NCBI GenBank assembly: GCA_964525935.1
Contig: CAZGJZ010000005.1
Span: 1 to 64,000, forward strand
DNA length: 64,000 nucleotides
From: UBA2377 sp964525935
GTDB lineage: Bacteria; Verrucomicrobiota; Verrucomicrobiia; Opitutales; Opitutaceae
Direction: 5' to 3'
Of the stretch, positions 57,949 to 64,000 are shown piece by piece. The position numbers and the translations under genes are program-made. The stretch's first letter is position 1. Each line of letters begins with the position of its first letter. The notes under the pieces were generated by a model. The model ran no database searches, was not told where the DNA came from, and saw only the letters and a program-made list of their open reading frames with translations.

Positions 57949-58746
57949 ATGCGTTACCTCCTGCACGACTTCGGCCTTTTCAGCGCCGCGCACGCCATTG
58001 GACCGGCGCAATGGCCGCATTTCGACCTGCTGTGGTTTCATTCCGGCCGGGTGACCCTCCAAATCGGTGACGCCGCGCCCGTGGAGTTGCAGGGCGGCGA
58101 TGGCGTCCTGATTTTTCCCGCCACCCCCTTCGCCGGCCGTGCGTTGAGCGCCACCGCGCTGGCCTCGGTGCAGCATTTCGCCGTGGAACCGGGCGATATC
58201 CTGCCCGCGCCGCTCGATAAATTTCGCCGCCGCCGCCAGGGCGGCCGGCTTTACCGCGGTTTCGCCGCGTCGGCTGTCGTGGCGGATATCGAGCGCGCCA
58301 TCCAGCTCGCCGGTGAAAAACCGACCGCCGGGCTCGCCCAGGTGCGACTGCTCAACCTCGCGCTCATCCTGCAACAACTGGAGAATAGCCCGGATTTCTC
58401 GGAGAAGCACGCCGGCTCAGGCATGCTGGCCGGCTGGCGCAAAGAATGCCGGCAGCGGCCGCTGGCCGGCGGCACGGTCGCCGAGCTGGGCGCACGTTTC
58501 GGACTCTCCGGCAAAAAACTCCGGGCCGCGTTCGCCGCACAAGGGAGTTCCCCGCGGCGCTTCCTGTTGGAAACGCGCATGGAGCGCGCGCGCGAACTGC
58601 TGGCTGGCAGCGACCAATCCACCAAGGCCATCGCCGCGGCCGCAGGCTACGCCGACGTCGTGGCCTTTCACCGCGCGTTTCGCAATTTCCACGACGCCAC
58701 GCCGGCGGATTACCGGCAGCGTCACCGCCACCGGTTAACCGGCTAG
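57949..58746 (+). CDS. AraC family transcriptional regulator
   Basis: A 265-residue regulator. The N-terminal 90 residues form a cupin-like sensor (WPHFDLLWFHSGRVTLQIGD; ELQGGDGVLIFPATPF). Residues about 165-260 carry the two AraC helix-turn-helices (GTVAELGARFGLSGKKLRAAF; STKAIAAAAGYADVVAFHRAF with the following DATPADYR). The ligand is unknown. It is divergent from the PhyH gene and convergent with the enolase-superfamily gene (13 bp between stops), so the PhyH gene is the likeliest target. Confidence 0.88.
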   Translation: MRYLLHDFGLFSAAHAIGPAQWPHFDLLWFHSGRVTLQIGDAAPVELQGGDGVLIFPATPFAGRALSATALASVQHFAVEPGDILPAPLDKFRRRRQGGRLYRGFAASAVVADIERAIQLAGEKPTAGLAQVRLLNLALILQQLENSPDFSEKHAGSGMLAGWRKECRQRPLAGGTVAELGARFGLSGKKLRAAFAAQGSSPRRFLLETRMERARELLAGSDQSTKAIAAAAGYADVVAFHRAFRNFHDATPADYRQRHRHRLTG

Positions 58747-58759
58747 AACGCTGGCTCGC

Positions 58760-60175
58760 TCAGACCGCGACGGTTTCGAAAGCGGCCAAGTCCAACCCCT
58801 CGGCGCAGCCGAAGGGCGCGCGCAGCACGGAGCCGAGTTGCATCTTGCCCGCCCGCACGTCGAGCCGCGGCCAGCCCGCGGCGCTGCGCGTGTAGAGATC
58901 GCCGTGGTGCGCGAGGATGTGTGCCTGCACCGCCGCCGGGAACAGGCTGAGTCCCGCGAAATAATGGTGCCCGTTGCGCTCGATGCTCGTCGCGCCGAAG
59001 CACGCCGCCGCCGCGAGATCCTGGAGCAGCGCCACCGGCCCGACATTCGAGAGATCCTCGCCGCTGAGCATCGCGGGCAGGCCCGCTTTGCGTCGCTGCG
59101 CGAGCAGGCACGCGTTGCCCGCGCCCTTGAAAATGCCTTTGCAGTTTTTGTGACTCGTCCCCGCGTAGCCGAGGCCCAGGGCGGTCGGCAAGCTGGAGAG
59201 TTCGCCGTCGGATTCATCGATGATGATCGGCGGCCGGTCGGGCCACGCCCGGGCGAGTTCGCCGATGGCTGGCGTGAGCGCCACGTCGCGGTGCCACGGT
59301 TGCTCGATGAACATCAATTTCGCCCAGAACGCCGCGTCCCCGGCACCCGCGCGCAGGCCTTGCACGTAATCGCGAAACACCTCGACTGCCTTGAAGCTTT
59401 CGTTGCCATCGAGCGAGTAGGCGTAGCCGCCGGGGCACTCGCGCGCAAAAATCTCCGCCATCTGCGCGAGCCGGGCGCGGTCGCGCGGCGCGTCGCCGTT
59501 GATCTTCAGCTTGAAGTGGCTGAGCCCGTAAAAACGGATGCAGGCCACGAGCGACTGCGGGAGCCCGTCCTCGACGCGCTCGCCCGCGGGGATTTCCGCG
59601 TCGGTCAGGGGATCCGAAAGACCGACGGTGTGGCGGGCAAAAACCTCCGCCGGCGGGGTGGCGGGCAGCCAGTCGCGCGGCGTCGTGCCGGCGAGGCTCG
59701 GGTGCAGCGCGCCGAGCTCGATGCCAAAATGATTCCCGTGCAACGCCGCGGCGAAACTCACGCCCTGCGCGCGGCAGAAGGCGTCGATCAATGCGCGCTC
59801 CACCAGCGTCGCGCCGAATTGGGCGAGCAGCGGCGGAATCTTGTTCGCCACGCCCCAGGCCGCCTGTGCGTCGTAGAGCGCGCGCCAGAACGCGAAAGGA
59901 GTCGCCGCCTTGATCGCGCGGGCGTGGGTCACCGCGGCGCGGATCACCGCGAGCATTTCGTCGATCTCTTCGCCGAGCGCGCGGTTGGGATCCTTCGTGA
60001 ACCACTTGGGCGGCAGGTGGTCGGCCGCGATGCCGGCCCGGCTTTTGCCGCCGAAATCAAACGTCAGCCGCAGGAACACATGCGGCACCTCGGTCATCGT
60101 CGCGATGCCGTAGCGAAACGGCATGCGGGCCTTGAGCTGGGTGCGGAAGAGTTCGGCGGAGGACAGGGAGATCAT
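58760..60175 (-). CDS. Mandelate racemase / muconate-lactonizing enzyme family protein, KxK type
   Basis: A 471-residue enolase-superfamily protein, longer than the common 370-400. HFKLKINGD contains KxK on strand 2; SLDGNE gives the first metal Asp, FIEQPW the second (Glu), IIIDESDG the third (Asp/Glu), and SHKNCKGIFKG a Lys on the opposite face. This set is like the MLE/N-succinylamino-acid racemase subgroup rather than the His-dyad type found at 3918. The ATG at 60175 (MISLSSAELF) is selected. It follows the gdhA gene after 82 bp; function could be racemisation, epimerisation or cycloisomerisation, and substrate is unknown. Confidence 0.82.
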   Translation of the reverse strand: MISLSSAELFRTQLKARMPFRYGIATMTEVPHVFLRLTFDFGGKSRAGIAADHLPPKWFTKDPNRALGEEIDEMLAVIRAAVTHARAIKAATPFAFWRALYDAQAAWGVANKIPPLLAQFGATLVERALIDAFCRAQGVSFAAALHGNHFGIELGALHPSLAGTTPRDWLPATPPAEVFARHTVGLSDPLTDAEIPAGERVEDGLPQSLVACIRFYGLSHFKLKINGDAPRDRARLAQMAEIFARECPGGYAYSLDGNESFKAVEVFRDYVQGLRAGAGDAAFWAKLMFIEQPWHRDVALTPAIGELARAWPDRPPIIIDESDGELSSLPTALGLGYAGTSHKNCKGIFKGAGNACLLAQRRKAGLPAMLSGEDLSNVGPVALLQDLAAAACFGATSIERNGHHYFAGLSLFPAAVQAHILAHHGDLYTRSAAGWPRLDVRAGKMQLGSVLRAPFGCAEGLDLAAFETVAV

Positions 60176-60257
60176 GGGCGGGAAAGAAAACTGGGGGCGG
60201 CGACGGTCCGCTCGCAAGCGCGGATGCGGACGCCGCGAGACCGGCCGGGGCCGGCGG

Positions 60258-61604
60258 TCACACCACGCCCTGCGCCAGCATGGCGTCGGCCACCTTCACG
60301 AATCCGGCGATGTTCGCGCCATCCACGTAATTGACGAAGCCATTCTTTTGCGTGCCGTATTCGAGGCAGGCGTGATGGATGTTTTTCATGATCGCGTGCA
60401 GGCGGTTGTCCACTTCGCCGCGGCTCCACGAGAGGCGCAGGGCGTTCTGACTCATCTCAAGGCCGCTCGTGGCGACCCCGCCGGCGTTGGCGGCCTTGCC
60501 GGGTCCGTAGAGCAGGCGCGCGCCGAGGAATACTTCCACCGCCTTGAGGTCGGAAGGCATGTTGGCTCCTTCGGCCACGCACTGGCAGCCATGCTTGACG
60601 AGGGTCTTGGCGTCCTCGTATCCGATTTCGTTCTGGGTGGCGCAGGGGAGCGCGATGTCGCACGCCAAGTCCCAGGGGGTCTGGCCCGCGTGGAATTTCA
60701 ACCGGTGGTGTTTGGCGAATTCCGCCATGCGACCGCGCCGGTTGTTCTTCAAGTCCATCACCCAGTCCAGCTGCTCACGCGTGAGCCCCTGCGGGATGTG
60801 CACCGTGCCGCCGGAGTCCGACAGCGAAATCACCCGGGCGCCCATCTCGATGGCCTTCTCCGCGGCGAATTGGGAGACGTTACCCGAGCCGGAGATCGCC
60901 ACGCGGAGCCCGTCGAAGCCCGACTTGCGCCGCGCAAGCATCTCCTGCGCAAAATAAACACAGCCATAGCCCGTGGCCTCGGACCGGATGAGGCTGCCGC
61001 CATAGGCCAGCCCCTTGCCCGTCAGCACGGAGGCGAACTCGTTTGCCAGCCGTTTATACTGGCCGAAGAGATAACCGATCTCGCGTGCGCCCACCCCGAT
61101 GTCGCCGGCCGGCACGTCGAGTCCTTCCCCGATGTGCCGGTAGAGCCCGGTCATGAACGACTGGCAGAAACGCATCACCTCGCCATCGCTGCGGCCCTTC
61201 GGATCGAAGTCCGATCCACCCTTGCCACCCCCGAGGGGCAGCGTGGTAAGCGAGTTTTTCAAGACCTGCTCGAAGGCGAGGAATTTCAGGATGCTCAGGT
61301 TGACCGAAGGATGGAAACGCAACCCGCCCTTGTAGGGGCCGATCGCACTGTTCATCTGCACCCGATAACCGCGGTTTACGTGCACCACGCCCCGGTCGTC
61401 CACCCACGGCACGCGGAACATGATCACGCGCTCCGGCTCGACGATGCGCTCCAGCAGACCGGCGGAAGCATAGCGCGAATGCCTTTTAACAAAAGGCCAC
61501 AGGCTGTGGAGAACCTCTTCCACCGCTTGGTGGAACTCGGGTTGAAACGGGTCGCGCTGACGAATGCGCTGAAGGAACGAGTCGAGGGAGTCGAAGTTTT
61601 TCAA
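60258..61604 (-). CDS. gdhA: NADP-specific glutamate dehydrogenase
   Basis: A 448-residue protein that matches the hexameric bacterial GdhA along its length: RDPFQPEFHQAVEEVLHSLW, PERVIMFRVPWVDDRG, MNSAIGPYKGGLRFHPSVN, GGGKGGSDFDPKGRSDGEV with the catalytic Lys region, DVPAGDIGVGAREIG and the end NIAGFVKVADAMLAQGVV. It makes glutamate from 2-oxoglutarate, ammonia and NADPH. No ATG in frame fits; a stop lies four codons upstream, and the only suitable start is TTG at 61604. It is a housekeeping gene without link to the sugar loci. Confidence 0.93.
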   Translation of the reverse strand: MKNFDSLDSFLQRIRQRDPFQPEFHQAVEEVLHSLWPFVKRHSRYASAGLLERIVEPERVIMFRVPWVDDRGVVHVNRGYRVQMNSAIGPYKGGLRFHPSVNLSILKFLAFEQVLKNSLTTLPLGGGKGGSDFDPKGRSDGEVMRFCQSFMTGLYRHIGEGLDVPAGDIGVGAREIGYLFGQYKRLANEFASVLTGKGLAYGGSLIRSEATGYGCVYFAQEMLARRKSGFDGLRVAISGSGNVSQFAAEKAIEMGARVISLSDSGGTVHIPQGLTREQLDWVMDLKNNRRGRMAEFAKHHRLKFHAGQTPWDLACDIALPCATQNEIGYEDAKTLVKHGCQCVAEGANMPSDLKAVEVFLGARLLYGPGKAANAGGVATSGLEMSQNALRLSWSRGEVDNRLHAIMKNIHHACLEYGTQKNGFVNYVDGANIAGFVKVADAMLAQGVV

Positions 61605-61697
61605 GGAGAACGATCATTCTCGACCGCGGCCACCCGGCGAAACAATAGCAAATTCACGATGAGTAAATTTTGGGGCGCCGGGAGCGCGGGCCCGCCG

Positions 61698-62648
61698 TCA
61701 TGGCCGGCAGACCTCATCGAAAATCTCCGGCGGCAGCGGACCGGCGGCGAAGTCCGCGAGGGCGGTTTCCAGTTGTGCGTGATTGCTCGCGCCGATCACG
61801 ACGCGGTCGACCTCGGCAAGGCCGAACATGAACCGGTGCGCGAGGCTCGGCAGCGTGAGCCCATGCCGTTCCGCGATGGCACGCAGTTGCACCGCCCGCG
61901 CGCGCTGCGGCGGCCACACCCATTCCGGTTCGTCGCGGAGAAATTCTTCATGGCGCGCGCCGAGTAACCCCATGTGCAGCGGACTCGCGCCATAGGTGAG
62001 CAAACCGGCGCGCCGCACGCGCGGCAGATCGTCGCGCAGCCCGTCAAAGATACACGGGTCGAGCCGGCGAAACAGCATCGCCACATCGAACGCCCCGCTC
62101 TCGACGTAGGCGTCCCACCCCGCGCCATCGCCACCGCCGAGCCCCAGCCGCCGGGCCAGCCCGTCGGCCTGCAACTGCCGCATCGTGGCGACCACGCGCG
62201 GACGCTCCGCCAGCGGCACCAGCTGCGGATCGTGCAGGAAAAGCAGGTCGATCTGCGCCAAGCCGAGGGTTTCCAGGCTGCGCTTCACCCGGTCGCGCAG
62301 GCCGGCGGAGGAATAATCGAAATTCGCCTCGTAGGCGCTTGGAGCCGGCAAGCGGCCGGTCTTGGTGCTGATGACCGGACGCGGACCGCGCCACTGTGCG
62401 AGCGCGCGGCCGAGCATTTTTTCGGCCGAGACATACGACGGCGCCGTATCAAAAACGTTCACGCCCGCTTCGAGCGCGGCGAGCATCGCGTCCACCGACT
62501 TCTCCTCGTCCACGGGCAACCACGCGCCACCCAGCCCGGCGAGGCCCAGCGCGAGCCGGCTCTCGCCCAGTCCGCGCGCTGCCAGCGCCGGCGACGTGCC
62601 AAACTCCGGCAACCGCGTCGGACGCAGTGGGGACGCGGAAGCCGTCAT
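61698..62648 (-). CDS. Aldo/keto reductase family protein
   Basis: A 316-residue (alpha/beta)8 NAD(P)H oxidoreductase. GLGGAWLPVDEEKSVDAML, GVNVFDTAPSYVSAEKMLG with the catalytic Asp and Tyr, ISTKTGRL with the Lys and LLFLHDPQLV with the His form the full AKR tetrad. The outline resembles L-fucose/D-threo-aldose 1-dehydrogenases. The ATG at 62648 lies 1 bp after the SDR stop, so they form an operon. With the divergent enolase-superfamily gene this suggests oxidation of a sugar to a lactone and then to a dehydrated acid. Confidence 0.85.
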   Translation of the reverse strand: MTASASPLRPTRLPEFGTSPALAARGLGESRLALGLAGLGGAWLPVDEEKSVDAMLAALEAGVNVFDTAPSYVSAEKMLGRALAQWRGPRPVISTKTGRLPAPSAYEANFDYSSAGLRDRVKRSLETLGLAQIDLLFLHDPQLVPLAERPRVVATMRQLQADGLARRLGLGGGDGAGWDAYVESGAFDVAMLFRRLDPCIFDGLRDDLPRVRRAGLLTYGASPLHMGLLGARHEEFLRDEPEWVWPPQRARAVQLRAIAERHGLTLPSLAHRFMFGLAEVDRVVIGASNHAQLETALADFAAGPLPPEIFDEVCRP

Positions 62649-62649
62649 G

Positions 62650-63405
62650 TTACTTGCCGACACTCCAACCGCCGTCCGCCATCAGCGAGGCACCGGTGAC
62701 GAGCGCCGCCTCGTCGCTCGCGAGATAGTGCGCGGCCGCCGCGATCTCCTCCGGCTGGCCCATGCGGCCGATGAGCTGCGTCGCGCTCATGTCGCGGTAG
62801 GCTTTGGCCGGATCAGCGTATTCCTTGATCCGCGCCTGCACAAACGGCGTCTCGACGCGACCCGGGCAGATGCAGTTGAACCGCACGCCCTCGGCCGAGT
62901 GGTCGAGCGCGAGCTGCTTGGTGATGCCGACGACCGCAAACTTGGTCGTCACGTAGGCGAACCGATCGCGCACGCCGACGATGCCACCGATCGAGGCGAT
63001 GTTGATGACGCTACCTTTTTTCCGCGCCAGCATCGCCGGGAGAAACGCCTTGGTGACATTGAACACGCCGCGCACGTTGACGCGGTAGAGCCGGTCGAGA
63101 TCGGCCGCGGTGGTCTGCAAAATCGTGCCGACGTGGCCGATGCCGGCGTTGTTCACGAGGATGTCGAGCGGTCCGAGTTTCGCGGCGAGCGCGGGCGCCG
63201 CGGCCTCGTCGGCGACATCGAGCTTCACAAAGTCCGCCCGGCCGCCCGCCGCGGTGATGAGCGCGACGGTTTCAGCGCCACCTTTTTCGTCGAGGTCGGC
63301 GACGTGCACGTGTGCACCGGCGGCCGCGAACCGCTGGGCGATCGCCCGGCCGATGCCGGAACCCGCACCCGTGACCAATGCCGCCTTGTCCGTGAGCTTG
63401 AACAT
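62650..63405 (-). CDS. SDR family oxidoreductase
   Basis: A 251-residue classical SDR. VTGAGSGIGRAIAQRFAAAG is the cofactor loop, VADLD gives NAD preference by its Asp, NNAGIGHVG the NAG motif, INIASIGGIVG the Ser and YVTTK the Tyr/Lys. The C-terminus is LMADGGWSVGK. It is similar to 2-keto-3-deoxy-L-fuconate dehydrogenase-like SDRs in general features, but this is not proof. It heads an operon with the aldo/keto reductase and is divergent from the enolase-superfamily gene at 63701. Confidence 0.88.
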   Translation of the reverse strand: MFKLTDKAALVTGAGSGIGRAIAQRFAAAGAHVHVADLDEKGGAETVALITAAGGRADFVKLDVADEAAAPALAAKLGPLDILVNNAGIGHVGTILQTTAADLDRLYRVNVRGVFNVTKAFLPAMLARKKGSVINIASIGGIVGVRDRFAYVTTKFAVVGITKQLALDHSAEGVRFNCICPGRVETPFVQARIKEYADPAKAYRDMSATQLIGRMGQPEEIAAAAHYLASDEAALVTGASLMADGGWSVGK

Positions 63406-63700
63406 AGGCTCGGAGGCTTAGCGTCCGCCTTCGTCGCTGTCGTGAAAAAAATGCGGCTAATTGTAGCCCAGCCCTTTTACCCACGAAACACACTGAATAC
63501 ACAGAAACGAACCCAACGCTCATCCAGACAACCAACCCCGCGCTCTTATCCTTCTGAGCGCCGCGAAGCAGGACCGATTTTTGACCGCAACTCTGCGCGT
63601 TAGCCCTTCCGTGTATTTAGTGTATTCCGTGGGCTCTTCTTCTGCTGCTCCGGGATTGCCAATTCCCGTGCCGCCGCCGAAATCGCTCCTGCCCCACCCC
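63406..63700. other. 295-bp divergent intergenic region with a long inverted repeat
   Basis: It separates the SDR and the enolase-superfamily gene. Most of its right half is the inverted repeat listed at 63480-63633. No convincing small gene or operator is seen in the rest. Confidence 0.6.
63480..63633. repeat. Inverted repeat with 9-nt units (TTCCGTGTA family), copy 2
   Basis: CCCACGAAACACACTGAA and TACACAGAA on the left (63480-63506) pair, with few mismatches, with TTCCGTGTATTTAGTGTA and TTCCGTGGG on the right (63607-63633). The loop is 100 nt. The family is the same as at 37051-37118, but the loop here is far longer, and both arms hold three 9-nt units. Confidence 0.8.
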
Positions 63701-64000
63701 ATGAAAATCATCGCTGTCCACGCCTACTCCACCCGTGCCAAGGCCAAGATTCCGTTCGTCTGGCGCCAAGGCCTGCCGGGCAACGACCCCTACGCTGAAA
63801 ACACCTGGCTGCGGCTCGTGACCGACGAAGGCATCGAGGGCTGGAGTTGCGCGGTGCGTGGCGCGATCGCGCTCGACCTCATTGAGCGCCGGTTGAAGCC
63901 GTGGCTCATCGGCAAGAACCCGCTCATGAAGGAGCAGCTCTGGCACGAGCTCTGGGAGATCGACCGCATCGAAGAGTTTCCGATGTATATGATGGGCGTG
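63701..64000 (+). CDS. Mandelate racemase/muconate-lactonizing enzyme family protein, N-terminal part
   Basis: The first 100 residues of an enolase-superfamily protein cut by the right edge. MKIIAVHAYSTRAKAKIPF is the first strand with the substrate-capping region; WLRLVTDEGIEGWSCA matches the family segment (V-x-T-D-x-G-x-x-G-W/E), and LIERRLKPWLIGKNPL with ELWHELWEID the following helices. The catalytic barrel is outside the window. It is divergent from an SDR/aldo-keto-reductase pair, so a sugar-acid dehydratase such as fuconate or galactonate dehydratase is plausible but not shown. Confidence 0.8.
   Translation, partial: MKIIAVHAYSTRAKAKIPFVWRQGLPGNDPYAENTWLRLVTDEGIEGWSCAVRGAIALDLIERRLKPWLIGKNPLMKEQLWHELWEIDRIEEFPMYMMGV

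Overview
The window is GC-rich DNA carrying long glycan- and sugar-acid-catabolic operons. It also has a large TonB-dependent receptor with no SusD partner, several carbohydrate-responsive regulators (GntR/FCD, XylR-like AraC, IclR, AraC) and short inverted repeats built from 8-9 nt units between genes. Together this suggests a saccharolytic member of the Verrucomicrobiota, most like Opitutaceae. That placement is an inference from gene content and style, not from a phylogenetic marker. No transposase, integrase, phage gene or CRISPR array was seen.

Layout. (1) 1-2261 (+): the end of an amidohydrolase, an SDR and a D-threonine-aldolase-like PLP enzyme. (2) 2325-2816 (-): a lone AT-richer membrane protein. 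(3) 2902-16427: two divergent operons around a GntR/FCD regulator. The leftward arm encodes a DapA/NanA-type lyase, a TIM-barrel hydrolase-like protein, a xylose-isomerase-like protein, a sialidase-fold protein, an SGNH esterase, an enolase-superfamily enzyme and a 2-hydroxyacid dehydrogenase. The rightward arm encodes two Gfo/Idh/MocA oxidoreductases, an HpcH/HpaI aldolase and two SDRs. (4) 16486-31950: tRNA(CAU), a lipoprotein, a 2-hydroxyacid dehydrogenase, a PilZ protein, a divergent MarR/ClC-channel pair, a hybrid sensor kinase, a GT-C membrane protein, a VWA protein, a secretin-domain/ECF-sigma/anti-sigma-like trio, and an ArsR operon encoding four START-fold (SRPBCC) proteins with five domains plus a membrane protein. 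(5) 31984-41470: a methyltransferase and a six-gene uronate operon (2-hydroxyacid dehydrogenase, Ldh2-type dehydrogenase, UxuB-type SDR, UxaE-like epimerase, UxaC, DUF6807) divergent from a XylR-like regulator. (6) 42388-57048: a pectin locus: TonB receptor, then kduI-kduD-DUF4861-pectinesterase-GH105/GH28 fusion-hexuronate MFS-acetylesterase/PL10/esterase fusion, with a divergent IclR regulator. (7) 57056-64000: PhyH dioxygenase, AraC regulator, a second enolase-superfamily enzyme, glutamate dehydrogenase, and an aldo-keto reductase/SDR pair divergent from a third enolase-superfamily gene cut by the window edge.

How the parts work together. Regions 5 and 6 form most of a pectin-to-KDG pathway. 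The TonB receptor imports oligomers. Pectinesterase and the SGNH/esterase domains remove ester groups, PL10 and GH28 cut the chain, and GH105 releases unsaturated uronate. The MFS carrier imports uronates. KduI and KduD convert the unsaturated product to KDG. Saturated galacturonate would go through UxaC, the UxaE-like epimerase and the UxuB-type reductase to mannonate. Mannonate dehydratase (UxuA), KDG kinase and KDPG aldolase are not in the window.

The best candidates for something undescribed are the GntR-centred cluster (region 3), whose substrate is not obvious, the three-domain acetylesterase-lyase-esterase fusion, and the modular inverted repeats that fill three intergenic gaps of the uronate operon.
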